Shown here piece after piece: positions 17,307 through 26,731 of a stretch of 26,731 nucleotides of DNA; position 1 is the first letter of the stretch; each line of letters opens with the position of its first letter. The notes under the pieces are model-generated. The model was not told where the DNA came from and ran no database searches. It worked only from the letters and a program-made list of their open reading frames with translations. The stretch covers positions 1 to 26,731 of the forward strand of contig JALCCG010000185.1 in the NCBI GenBank assembly GCA_023212695.1, written 5' to 3'. A program made the translations under genes and the position numbers. Origin of the DNA: Sporisorium sorghi. Its lineage: Eukaryota > Basidiomycota > Ustilaginomycetes > Ustilaginales > Ustilaginaceae.

Positions 17307-20300
17307 TTAGAGCGACTTGCAGAACGAGCAGTTGAGCTGGATCGTCGACGAGAAGACTGCTGGCAAGATGATCAGTGCCAAGAAGATTGCGTAGGCAAAG
17401 ATGAACAGCATCAGGTATCTCCACACGATCGATCTTCGCTGCTTTCGCTGACGCAGCGAGAAGATGGGCGCGTGGATCTGCTTCGAGGGTCGCAGCCAGA
17501 ACAGCGCCGTCGAGTGCAGCCTGTCGAAGTACGGGATCAGGCATGGCAACGAAAGGCCAAACAGCAGGATGTGCGCCGTCAAGAAGTCAGCCGAGAACAG
17601 CGACATTTCGATGATCTTGACCACAAACTCTCGCGCCGGCTGGCTGAAAGCGTGACCGCCGAGGCCACGTCCGTACCATCGACCCGTCCACCAGGCTCGG
17701 TTGGTCTCGTCGTGCTTGAGCTCTCGCGAGAGCACGAGCGCAATCAGGATCTTGAAGATGGCTCGCTGGATCGCAATGACAGCAATGACACCGAGCACGG
17801 CGTGCGAGGCGTTCCACAGCTCGAGGAACCACAGGAACTCGAAGGCAGCAATGACACCGACGACGGCGAGCACGTGCGCGATCGAGGCCATGATCGAGCC
17901 AAACTTGGCACAGCAGTTGTTGAGCGCAGGGCCGAGGAACATGCTGATCAGGAAGAGCACCAGCAAGATGGCGGCGTTCCACACAATCGGACCCAGCGCA
18001 ATGATGGCGATACGCACAATGGCGCCCTGGGGCGGGTCTCCGGCCTGGTGGAAACTCTTGACGAAGGCGTAGGCAACCACAAAGATGACGGCAAGGCAGA
18101 TGGGGAAGATGACCTCGGCGAACAGAATGGTCCTCCAGCCAGCGCGCGGCACGTCTCCGGCCAGCTTCTCGCTCGGGTGTCCCAGACGCTTCTTCTTGTA
18201 ACCGGTCACCTTGGTTCGGCTGAGACGGCAGTAACCGATCCACGAGTTGGCGTGGCTGCGGCTGTTACCACGCGACATCCAGCGCAGGAACTCGCGGTAG
18301 TCGATGATAAAGTCCGAGGCAGAGAACTGGTGCGGGTTGAACAGGAACGGAGCAATGCACAGCGCCAGGATCGAGATCCAGAAGTAGATCAGGTGCGGGA
18401 TCCAGAGCGTCAGCGTGACGTACAGCAGCAACAGCAGCAGACGCATACCCGAGTAGATCGATGGACCGGCGAATCGGCTGTAGAGCAGCGCGAAGCTCTG
18501 GCGTGTCGTGGCGAAACCTCGTCCTGTGGCAATGTAGCGAGCACCGCCAAAGGTCAAGTTGCTGATGATCGAGTGCGAGTAGATCATGGTCGAGAACACC
18601 TCGAAGATGGGACTGAGACTCATGAAGTGCTTTGCCAAGCGGACGAAGGCCGAGATGGCGCCACGCTCCGAGAGCTCCTGCAGGAACAGTGGCAGGAAGG
18701 CAATCATGAACACGAGGAAGATGCTGATGATGGTACGCTTGATCCAGAGGAAGACCGGGTTGAGGTAGTAGCAGCCGCCCGTGCCGACGATGTACTCGCT
18801 GTTGGTGGTGGCGCAGACGCGCAGCTGCGAGTTGAGCGTGCCGATGAACACCATGGTGAACATGAACAGCTGCACCGACAGGATGACGAGGATGTTGTTG
18901 ATGTGGAAACCGGGGTGGCCGTAGTAGAAGGTCAAGAAGCGGTCGGCAGGCAGCTGCGTGCCGAGGTAGTAGTATTCACGCGAGAGCATCTGTTCACCCA
19001 TGCCGTTGCCGAGCTTGGTGGTGAAGTTGAGAATGGTGCCGAAACCGAGGTCACGACCCTTACCGCACTGGTAGTACTCGACGTGCTTGATGCGGCCACC
19101 TCGACCGAAGGCCGTCATACCTGCGTAGATATCCTCGTTGAGGTGGAGACCCTTTTGCGCCTTGGACACACCACCGCGCGTCGTCATGAAGATCGTGTTG
19201 AGGAAATCCGGGTGACCGTAGTGCAGCTTACCACCGATCTGAGCCAGACCTCGACCGGCCATGGTACCGAACGTCTGCTCCTTGCCGGCAGCCACGTCAC
19301 CGAGAATACCAATGTTCTCCGAGAAAATGTACTCGCGCGCACCGAGAATGGCGACGGGCGCCTTGGAGAACTCCTGGTGGCCGGATCCGTACGGGTTCTG
19401 GTTGGAGACGTTGAACGACTCGAACTCGCCGAGCACGCTGCGCACCTTGAGACACTCCTCGAGGTAGTTGTCCTGGTTGGCATCGATGAGCTGCACGTAC
19501 TCGCCGCGGTTGAAGATGATGGCGTGGTTCTGGTTGTCCGACTTGCCGTCGCCGAGGATAGGGTTGCCGGGCAGCTCGACGCGGAACTTGGGGCGACGCT
19601 TTCCGTTGGGCAGGATCTCCGAGTGACCGTCGACGAGCGCCGAGAACCAGCGCGACTCGCCGCCCTCCTTGCGAGGAGCTTCTTCATCGAGGTAGGCGAT
19701 CTGCAAGTCGGGGTAGGCACGGAGCAAGAACTCGGCGTTCTCCTGTTCCTCCTTGTTGAACTTGGAGTAGCGCTGCATGGAGATGACAAACTTGAACTTG
19801 CGGCGCGACATGCGTTCGAGCTCGCGCTCGAGCTTCTCGGTGTTGCCGCCAAACAGCTGAACCACCTCGGGGTTCTCGACACGGTAGAGCAGCTTGATGG
19901 CCTTGGAGTAGTTCATGAAGCCCGACACGGTGCGGTAGAGCGTCTGGGCACGCAGCGACGACCAGATGCGCGTTCGCAGCGTGTACTCGGGCGCAGCCGA
20001 CTTGAAACCGATGCAGTAGAAGGGCAGGTCGTCCGCCTTGGCCGAGTTCTTGGTGCCGGACTTTTCGTCGCTGTCGCCACCGAAGGGCGAGTTGCCTCCA
20101 AAGCCCTGCGACTCTTCGGCGAGAATCTTGGTGTCCTTAACAAAGTTGTCCCACTCGACGGGGTGGAGCTGCTTGAGGTACTCGAGCAACGTGACACGCG
20201 TGTTCTGGTCCTCTTCGCGGATGATCTCGCGGAGCGAAAGCAGAATCTTCTCCGAGTAGTGGGGCACAAGCACGGTAAACGTGGGCATAGCATCGATGGG

Positions 20301-22661
20301 AAGCGGCTCGGGGAGCGCGGTGGTGAGCGACTGGGCGAAGAAGCTGATTCGGCGCTCGGCCTCGGAGCCCTTGGGGAAGAACTCGGGCTTGATGCCCTTG
20401 TCGGTCTGGCTGATGAAGAAGGTCGGGGCGCGCAGCGTACGCTTGCCGTTCTCGCCGGCAGGCACCTGGTGGTAGAGGAGCTTCTGGACGTGGTCGATCG
20501 AGAGCAGGTGTTCACGGTACATGGAGATGATGACGGCATTCCAGACCTGCGACACGAGCACCTTGGGCTTGTACTTGATCTCCATGTCGGCGGTGGCGAG
20601 CAGCTTTGCGTAGATGCGCTTGGGCAGTCGCTGGAAGATGTCGGACCAGGGCGTCCAGATGGAGAGACCCATGTGGAACGACCAGCCGATGGAGAAGACC
20701 GTGTTCCAGATGACGTACCACAGGAAGGTGTCGAGGAAGAAGAGACTGAGATCCATGATGGTCATGAAAGTCAGGGCGAACGCAGGCTGGTTGGAGCAGA
20801 GCGCGGTGCCGAAGTACTTGTCGCTGCATCCCTGCACCTTCATGGTGATCATGACGGCGAGCGGGTCACGGAACGAGAGCGTCAAGAAGAAGTACGACTC
20901 GGTGAGCTTGCAGCCAAAGACGAGCACCCAGAGGAGGATCGAGACGGCGCGGTGGCTCTTGACGAGCGGAGCGTACGACGCCGTGAAGGTCTGGTTGGCC
21001 AAATACTTGCGCGCCTTGCCCGCGACACGGTCGCCAAACATGCGGCCCGAGGGAACGATGGAGAAGAGCGCAGTGATGCAGCCGGCGAGGGCGAGGTGGA
21101 CGATGGCGACAATGTTGGCGATGTTACCCTTGTTGTTGAAGCCAAAGACGTAGACAGCGGGGGCGATGGTGACGGCGAGACAGATGGCAAGGAAGATCAT
21201 ACGACGCATGAGATGGCTCGTGTTGTTCCAGGTGGTGGGAATGTACGAGAACTCGGCCATGGTGGCGGCGATCATGATGAAGGACGAGATGGCACCACCG
21301 AGACCGGCGGCCGAGAGCGACTCGGCGGTGGTCGGGTTGCGCGAGCGAGCGTAGATCTTGGGCGCGTTGTAGGCGGTGTAGTAGAAGAAGACCGAGATGT
21401 GCAGAATCCAGATACGGTTGAAGTTGACGAGCAGGTGGAAGAAGGAGCGCTTCTCCTTGTACGTCTTGAAGAAGACGCGAGGCCAGTCGATCTTGTCGAA
21501 CTTCATGAAGCGCTGGCTTGGCGGGACATCGACGAGGCGCGTCTTGTCGTTGAGGATGATCCTGCCGATGCCCTCGGGGTACCAGAAGAGCTGGTTGACG
21601 TCGTCGTAGCCGATGATCTTGTCGTGGTCCTTTTCCTTCTTGACAAACTTGCCGTCGACGACCTCGAAAACCTGGTCGCGCAGGAAGCGGTAGAGGGGCT
21701 TGACGACGGCACGCAGGTAGAGGCCCTCGGGCACGGGCTCCATGCGGTTCTGGCACTCTGGCGAGCGGTAGTAGTCGTCGGCGCACTTGAAGATGAAGCA
21801 GAGACACTCGGGCACGAAGCGCACCTGGCCACCCTCACCCCAGCAGAGCAGATAGAGCGCCACCTGACGGGTGCGGTCGTAGTCGCTCATCTTGAGCATG
21901 GCTTCTCGCCAGCGGGCCGAGGCGGTCTGGAGCGACTTGGCGCTGGCGGTCTGGAGCTTGGCGGCGGCGCTGCCGGCGTTGCGGCCTCGGTTGGCCATGC
22001 TGGCTGCGCGGGCGAGACCGGGGTTCTGCACCTTGCCAATGGCGTCGTCGAGGTCGAGCTGGGCGGCAAAGTACCACTTGCGGTAGTTGGCGTGCTCGCC
22101 ACCGATGTAGTCTGCATGGATGGTCATGAGCGCCTGCTGGGGGGTCATGCGGCTGGAGCGCGAATCGAGCATGATCATGAGATGGTCGTACATGTTGCGC
22201 ATGTTGTCGCGCTGGAAGCCAAACTTGTTGGCGAGGTCGATGAAGATGTCCTCGATCTCCTCTTTGGAGAGCGGGATGTTGTGCTCAGCGGTCCAGGCAG
22301 GGTAAGGCTCGCGCTGACGGTATCCGCCGCCGACACCCGCGTCAGGGTAAGGGCTCGAGATGCCTGAGGGAGCGTACGACTGGCCGAACTGGCTGCCGGG
22401 GCCGGGCGTGTAGCCACGTTGCGCCGACTCGGCAGAGTAGGCATAGCCCTCCTTGTAGGTGCCGCCCTCGTAGGAGTCGCCGTCGTAGCCATGACCGGGG
22501 ATGAGCTCACCGTCGGAGCGTTCCGAGGCGTATGTGTCTCTGCGTTCGTTGGGGAAGTAGCTGGCTTCGCTGCCTTGGTCCTCGTGGAAAGCAGCGCCAG
22601 CGAACGGGTTGGTGGGCGGCTGCTGGTGCGGAGGCCCGCCAGCGCCGTGATGGGACGACAT
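17307..22661 (-). CDS. FKS1: 1,3-beta-D-glucan synthase catalytic subunit (GT48)
   Basis: Complete 1,784-residue plasma-membrane enzyme that polymerises UDP-glucose into cell-wall beta-1,3-glucan; regulated in fungi by Rho1. Layout: a disordered Gly/Pro/Tyr-rich N-terminus (1-110); the conserved N-terminal domain, including [20 protein letters not shown] near 270-290; a first membrane group (about 405-700); the large cytosolic GT48 catalytic region (about 740-1200), with [38 protein letters not shown] and [18 protein letters not shown]; and a second membrane group to the C-terminus, including a lone CSFCKSL tail. Echinocandin hot spot 1 reads FLTLSFRDP (592-600); the hot spot 2 region reads LWIKRT (1305-1310). 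No intron interrupts the frame. The ATG at 22661 is used because the three codons before it begin only at a TTG. Codon bias is extreme: TTA, CTA and TCA are absent from 22367 to the end. Confidence 0.98.
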   Translation of the reverse strand: MSSHHGAGGPPHQQPPTNPFAGAAFHEDQGSEASYFPNERRDTYASERSDGELIPGHGYDGDSYEGGTYKEGYAYSAESAQRGYTPGPGSQFGQSYAPSGISSPYPDAGVGGGYRQREPYPAWTAEHNIPLSKEEIEDIFIDLANKFGFQRDNMRNMYDHLMIMLDSRSSRMTPQQALMTIHADYIGGEHANYRKWYFAAQLDLDDAIGKVQNPGLARAASMANRGRNAGSAAAKLQTASAKSLQTASARWREAMLKMSDYDRTRQVALYLLCWGEGGQVRFVPECLCFIFKCADDYYRSPECQNRMEPVPEGLYLRAVVKPLYRFLRDQVFEVVDGKFVKKEKDHDKIIGYDDVNQLFWYPEGIGRIILNDKTRLVDVPPSQRFMKFDKIDWPRVFFKTYKEKRSFFHLLVNFNRIWILHISVFFYYTAYNAPKIYARSRNPTTAESLSAAGLGGAISSFIMIAATMAEFSYIPTTWNNTSHLMRRMIFLAICLAVTIAPAVYVFGFNNKGNIANIVAIVHLALAGCITALFSIVPSGRMFGDRVAGKARKYLANQTFTASYAPLVKSHRAVSILLWVLVFGCKLTESYFFLTLSFRDPLAVMITMKVQGCSDKYFGTALCSNQPAFALTFMTIMDLSLFFLDTFLWYVIWNTVFSIGWSFHMGLSIWTPWSDIFQRLPKRIYAKLLATADMEIKYKPKVLVSQVWNAVIISMYREHLLSIDHVQKLLYHQVPAGENGKRTLRAPTFFISQTDKGIKPEFFPKGSEAERRISFFAQSLTTALPEPLPIDAMPTFTVLVPHYSEKILLSLREIIREEDQNTRVTLLEYLKQLHPVEWDNFVKDTKILAEESQGFGGNSPFGGDSDEKSGTKNSAKADDLPFYCIGFKSAAPEYTLRTRIWSSLRAQTLYRTVSGFMNYSKAIKLLYRVENPEVVQLFGGNTEKLERELERMSRRKFKFVISMQRYSKFNKEEQENAEFLLRAYPDLQIAYLDEEAPRKEGGESRWFSALVDGHSEILPNGKRRPKFRVELPGNPILGDGKSDNQNHAIIFNRGEYVQLIDANQDNYLEECLKVRSVLGEFESFNVSNQNPYGSGHQEFSKAPVAILGAREYIFSENIGILGDVAAGKEQTFGTMAGRGLAQIGGKLHYGHPDFLNTIFMTTRGGVSKAQKGLHLNEDIYAGMTAFGRGGRIKHVEYYQCGKGRDLGFGTILNFTTKLGNGMGEQMLSREYYYLGTQLPADRFLTFYYGHPGFHINNILVILSVQLFMFTMVFIGTLNSQLRVCATTNSEYIVGTGGCYYLNPVFLWIKRTIISIFLVFMIAFLPLFLQELSERGAISAFVRLAKHFMSLSPIFEVFSTMIYSHSIISNLTFGGARYIATGRGFATTRQSFALLYSRFAGPSIYSGMRLLLLLLYVTLTLWIPHLIYFWISILALCIAPFLFNPHQFSASDFIIDYREFLRWMSRGNSRSHANSWIGYCRLSRTKVTGYKKKRLGHPSEKLAGDVPRAGWRTILFAEVIFPICLAVIFVVAYAFVKSFHQAGDPPQGAIVRIAIIALGPIVWNAAILLVLFLISMFLGPALNNCCAKFGSIMASIAHVLAVVGVIAAFEFLWFLELWNASHAVLGVIAVIAIQRAIFKILIALVLSRELKHDETNRAWWTGRWYGRGLGGHAFSQPAREFVVKIIEMSLFSADFLTAHILLFGLSLPCLIPYFDRLHSTALFWLRPSKQIHAPIFSLRQRKQRRSIVWRYLMLFIFAYAIFLALIILPAVFSSTIQLNCSFCKSL

Positions 22662-23316
22662 CCCGTGCAAAGAGTGTGTGGATGGAGGATGGCTGATGCG
22701 CCCTGATTACGCGATGTTGGAGGGTGATGCGATGTTGGGGAATAAGCCTAGAGAAGAGCGATGATGATGATGGCAAGCCTATCAAAGGACATGCGATAGC
22801 GGTTGATCGAAGAGGATCGTCGTACGTTGTCAACAACAACAATTGTTCAAGGGTCGTGACTAGTGGTGGAGACGCGAAGGGCCAACGTTGATGATGACAA
22901 AGGCGATTCTTCTTCTGAGTGTGCAAAAGTCGTCGCGATGAGGATGGACAAACACGAGGATGCGGTGCTTGCTACTGTCGACTGATCTCCGGTCTGTTGA
23001 TTCTTGTCGCTCCCTCGACCTGCGTGTGCTGGATCCTGTGATCTCAGTCGGTCAAAGTGAAGAAACAAGGTAGAAGGAGAGAAAAGGTCGAAGGATGACA
23101 GGTGAGGTTGAGGTTGATGGTTGAGGCAAGAGCAAAGATGGCGAAGATGGAAGGCCCTGCTGAACACGAACGAACGAACGAAAGAGCGAGAGCGGAACAA
23201 AGGATGAGAGACGCAATCGCGGCGACAAGAGTGAAGAGCGAGCGAGAGCCAGAGCGAGGCAGAGCGAGACAGCAAGACAGGAGCAGCAGATGGCGAGCCT
23301 CAAGGCGCAGTGTCAT

Positions 23317-23356
23317 AGCCAGCCAGCCAGTCAGTCAGTCAGTCAGTCAGTCAGTC
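23317..23356. repeat. Compound (CAGC)n-(CAGT)n microsatellite
   Basis: Three CAGC-type units run directly into about seven CAGT units in the FKS1 upstream region. It is followed by a GCAGCAGAA-type repeat at about 23364-23390. Confidence 0.92.
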
Positions 23357-23629
23357 GAGGCAGGAGCAGCAGAAGCAGCAGAAGCAGCAGCAGGGGCAAA
23401 GCGGCGACGGCGCAGAAAAACAGGTTGACAGCAAAACCGATGCGCAGGTCACAGCGCGCTATGCAGCCAGCTTTGGCCGCAGAGGAGAGAGAGAGAGAGA
23501 GAAGCAGCAACTTACACAGCCAAGCCAGCGCAAGCAAAGGGTTGGCTTGACCCTTCGGATCGCGATGAAATTTCGGTTTGTTTTCTTGAAATTTCCAGGC
23601 ACAACAGCAGAGGAAATTGGGAAAGAAGG

Positions 23630-23654
23630 AAAAAAAAAAAAAAGAAAAAAAAAA
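23630..23654. repeat. A-rich tract (poly-T on the FKS1 sense strand)
   Basis: Fourteen A, one G, ten A. In the FKS1 orientation this is a T tract upstream of the presumed transcription start, a common nucleosome-excluding promoter element in fungi. Confidence 0.9.
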
Positions 23655-23700
23655 GTTGGATTTCAAAAAGTAACCAAAATGCTGTGCTGTGCGTAAGGCT

Positions 23701-24597
23701 AAAAACTGAAAAGTTGGTCGTCCTCGTCACATCACACAAAAAGGCTCTCTGTCTGTTTGGCTTTACCGATCCTCTTCAAATCGATAGGTCGGTCTCTCTC
23801 AAAGCGCAAGTATATTGACCGAATGCTGAGCCGCTGATACGATATCTAGAAGCAGGGCAAACATTATCGTTCACGGCATGACGAAGGGTGAGAGCCGTGT
23901 GTGCGCGCGATCGACCTGCTCAGGGGCTTTCTCTCTCGAATTTGGGGCCAAGAAGCGAAGCGAGAGCCGCGCACCTTTGGTACAGGAGCGGAAAAGGAGC
24001 GAGCTGCAGAAGCACAGGCAGGCGCTCGCCGAGAGGGGAATATGACGCACCCCGAGGCTCCTGTGCGTGTGGCATTTTCGAATTTTGAGCGACGACTACA
24101 AAAAAACAACACGCCAAAAACACATCAAATTCAAAAACACACACTCACACAACCCAACTGTCGATCGGCGGCGGCCATCAGTGCTCCAGTGCCCGCCGCA
24201 ACAACACACACGTTTGGAATTTTTGCCTCGCGTCCGTCGTCACATGAAATTTGTCCGAGCATCGACGACGACAGCAGCAGCAGCAGCAAACTCACACTCG
24301 CACTCGCTGTCGAGGCGAAGCTTTGGCGTGTCTGCATGAAACCGTGACTTGGCTGCGCTTCTGCAGCAGACCCTTCCATGTCGAGGGTCGAGAAGAATGA
24401 CAAGATGAAGGCGCTCTCCCTCTCTCTCTCTCTCTCCTCCGTGTCGACGGTAGCGCGTGCGTCGGCGCGAGTGGGTCTGCTCGGAAGAATTCAAAAACCG
24501 TGGGGCATGCGTCGCTTTCCTAGCAAGCCTTTCAGTCTCGTCTCTGTTGTCTCGTCTCTGTTGTTGTGTCGGTCACAGCTTCCTTCTCGACGAGGGG
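23701..24597. other. Region without a firmly supported gene
   Basis: About 900 bases. It includes a CA-rich leader-like stretch (24100-24240), an ATG at 24244 opening a 31-codon frame with a mitochondrial-presequence look, and a CT repeat at 24414-24436. No complete gene model could be built by hand. Confidence 0.35.
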
Positions 24598-24777
24598 ATG
24601 ACACCGGGCTCCGTGCAAAAGGTTCGGGAACTAGTGACTTCCTGGAAACAGGAACGCATCGTTCGAAACCTATTTGGCAAGAACGTGGGCGTGATGGACG
24701 ACGTCGCAGCGGCCGAATGGCATCCCGATCGAAAGCTGACCACTGCTCGCCGTGACTTGGAAGAACGCAATCAATGA
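24598..24777 (+). CDS. Candidate small ORF or terminal exon, unknown product
   Basis: Not recognised. The 59-codon frame from ATG 24598 encodes a charged, helix-like sequence beginning MTPGSVQKVRELVTSWKQER and ending EERNQ. The frame is open upstream past a plausible acceptor (GGTCACAG ending 24578, after a T/G/C-rich run), so it may be the last exon of a spliced gene. The ATG would then be internal. Third-position GC is only mildly raised. No upstream exon with matching phase was found. The opposite strand is also open but looks less protein-like. Confidence 0.22.
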   Translation: MTPGSVQKVRELVTSWKQERIVRNLFGKNVGVMDDVAAAEWHPDRKLTTARRDLEERNQ

Positions 24778-26731
24778 TGCACCGCTGGAGATTACTTCGA
24801 GTGATGCTTTGATCTGCTTGCGATTAGAAGGCAGTGGGAGTTGCATGGCACGGCTGATCAAAACAGACCGGTCCAGCTACTGTTGTGCCTCCTGGTGTTG
24901 CCAACGCTTGACGTGCGCGGACTTTCTAGCGGCGCGAGCGAGCAAGAGGTCGTCTTGGTGACAGCGACAGACTGATATCATGATCGACGCGCACTTGCAG
25001 ATACGACAGCCGACTGCAGTGTCCCAGTGGATCATCGCCGATGAGATGGCCACTTACATTTCATCACGCTCCATGTGTGATGCTGTCGTTGCGTAAGGAA
25101 GCCTAGTCGAGGGCCTGCTTGGTTGCTTTCTCTCTCGCAAGTCATGATCGACGCTGCATGTAGGCTTCTCTGAGCATGCAGCTTCCGTGCTCATTGTGCC
25201 AGCGAGGCGCTCTCCTGCGGATTGATAGCACGCGGTCATCGTCGGGGCGTTTGTTCAAGCGCCCTCTTTTTTTGTCTCCTCGGGAAATTTTTTTCGCTGG
25301 CTGTGCAGTGGGGGATCGACAAGATTTTCGCGGGTTGCAGCGCCTTTTCCTCCAGCCGAGGTGGACGATGAACCATTGCACATGCGAGGAGAGATGTACT
25401 CTCGTGCGAGTCGATCGTTGATGCGACTCGCCTTGAAAATGGCCAGAAGACCTTCGGATGCTCCGAAACGACGGAAACGACAGTCGTTGCTGGGTCACGA
25501 AGGCAGGTCGAGATGTGAGCCCTCCCGGGCAAACCGAAACGATGTCTCTTTTTTGTGCCTTCATTTCTGCCTGCCTTTTTCAGACGCCTCCTTTTTTCTT
25601 CGTGCACCAAAAAAATGCCAGCTCGTTCCTGACCTGTCAAAGCTCGAGCTTAACCAACCGATGTTCTGAGAGACGTCTACGCAGAGACCGACCGATCGAC
25701 CATCGTGCTGCTTATTGGATATGCGTGCAAACGGCGAATGGCGCACAAGGGGCCGGCCGAACCGTGTCGAGGTGCTCTCGTCGCAAGGCGTGCCAAGATC
25801 GCGTCGTGACTTGAAGCGATGGTGCCAAGAACACGCTGGTCGCGCTCGTCTGGATCCAAACACCGCCAAGCCTGTCAATATGCCTCCAGACCAGCATCGC
25901 GATCATCAAGGCAGTGTGCGATCGAGAGGCTGCTTGGCGCTGTGACACTCCAGCATCCAGACAACTGCCGAGAGAGAAGACCTGTCCCTCTCCCCTTCGC
26001 GTCCGCGGAGAAAGCTCAGCAGCGCGGAAAGACGCGACTTGGCCAACCCGTCAACATCCATTTCTGCGGCTGGCAGTTTCCGTGCGTGGAACTCCATTAG
26101 AGCTTCTTCATCTGCAGCAGTTACTGTACGCCGCCGAAAGGCCTGCCGGCCAGCAAGCGGACAAACTCATTTTCGGATGATCCGCCATCCTGTGAAATCT
26201 TTAGCTGCCAGGAGACGACCAGCGCTGAGACAGCTTTGAGCGCAAGTTCGGACAAAGATTCGCTTTGGTAAGAGATTACGCTCTGATTTACATCACGAGA
26301 AGCAAGCGAGTCCAAGGTGCGCCACCACACAAGCATACAGGACTTGGCATGAAAGAAGCGATTTTTGTCTTCCGCCTCGGGATACCAGAGCTGGGATGCA
26401 GGCATACAGTCAAAGATCGTCTGACCCTGACCTTTGTGTCTCTCATCCGCAGCTAGTCAAGGACCCTGACAGAGAAGGAGGATCTACCCTATTTGTCCCT
26501 GATTAGGGCTCCGACGGAGTCGCTTGGCCGAAACGACCTCGGAATTCCACTCTCCCACACAAGCACACACGCACACTCTCCGCATTTCCGTCAAGGTTAT
26601 GCTGTCGCATCATCCGATCTTTTGGCTGTAACCGACGCCACTTGTTCCAGTGCTACAACGCTCGTGTCACAGAGACGTAGGAACGGGCAGTTCCTTGCTC
26701 AGAGAAGTGTGATACTGTCGCGGTGCTTCGC
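24778..26731. other. About 2 kb with no recognised gene
   Basis: Short frames on both strands (up to about 140 codons) lack family resemblance, G/C-biased third positions and a consistent splice pattern. One 3'-splice-like site (CTGACC, pyrimidines, CCGCAG ending 26452) precedes a 17-codon frame to a TAG. No tRNA A/B boxes, terminal repeats or transposase motifs were seen. It may be intergenic sequence or the flank of a gene beyond the right edge. Confidence 0.45.

Larger units (their letters stand above)
22662..23700 (-). promoter_or_regulatory. FKS1 upstream region with possible leader intron
   Basis: About 1 kb. On the minus strand a T-rich element (23654-23630), then GTAAGTTGC at 23515 followed by CT repeats, then long pyrimidine-rich sequence, lead toward the ATG at 22661. 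The GTAAGT is a strong donor candidate for a 5'-leader intron; the acceptor is not resolved (one CAG ends at 22703). No second gene is supported here. Confidence 0.45.

Noticed and set aside
17136..22367. 1,743-codon plus-strand ORF as a real gene
   Set aside because: It lies exactly antisense and in register to FKS1, has no recognisable domain, and is explained by the absence of TTA, CTA and TCA codons in FKS1.
25720..25815. RCSRRKAC-like string suggesting a Zn2Cys6 cluster
   Set aside because: The six-cysteine spacing is not present in any frame and no transcription-factor domain follows.
23701..26731. tRNA genes or transposon remnants in the right-hand gene-poor region
   Set aside because: No paired A and B boxes, no cloverleaf, no terminal repeats and no reverse-transcriptase, integrase or transposase motifs were seen on either strand.

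Overview
The window looks like nuclear DNA from a basidiomycete fungus, most likely a smut (Ustilaginomycotina). The reasons are GC-rich coding sequence with strong G/C third-position bias, mostly intronless genes, GTNNGT donors with CTGAC/CTAAC branch sites, pyrimidine-rich leaders, and recognisable fungal genes (FKS1-type glucan synthase, PFA4, YKT6). The clade is an inference from gene style and protein resemblance; no search was run. All family calls come from reading the translations.

Left part (1-5243): a 90-nt poly-A tract, a Yippee-like zinc protein (+), a weakly supported spliced small gene (-), a GPI-anchored secreted protein with two dibasic sites around an acidic linker (+), and a membrane-anchored paraoxonase-like six-bladed propeller (-).

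Centre (5938-9704): two ribosomal protein genes head to head, RPL19 (-) and RPS27 (+). Both appear to carry long introns against the start codon: a probable 810-nt leader intron in RPL19 and a 1,035-nt intron directly after the RPS27 ATG. Between them lies a shared upstream region with five direct copies and one inverted copy of CTGCTGCCT. This is the most striking regulatory signal in the window.

Right-centre (10368-22661): a run of minus-strand genes. These are PFA4 (DHHC palmitoyltransferase, spliced, possible 6-nt microexon), YKT6 (prenylated R-SNARE, one 74-nt intron), a CENP-L/Fta1-type inner-kinetochore protein, and the 1,784-residue beta-1,3-glucan synthase FKS1. A 5.2-kb open frame lies antisense to FKS1 in codon register; it is best explained by codon bias, not by a second gene.

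Right end (22662-26731): the FKS1 upstream region with microsatellites, then about 3 kb with only weak small-ORF candidates.

Functionally the genes are housekeeping (translation, secretion, cell wall, kinetochore) plus two secretory-pathway proteins of unknown role. I see no mobile element, CRISPR array, rRNA or tRNA, and no clear new multi-gene system. The points most worth checking are the promoter motif array, the PFA4 splice structure, the altered paraoxonase active site and the small-gene candidates.
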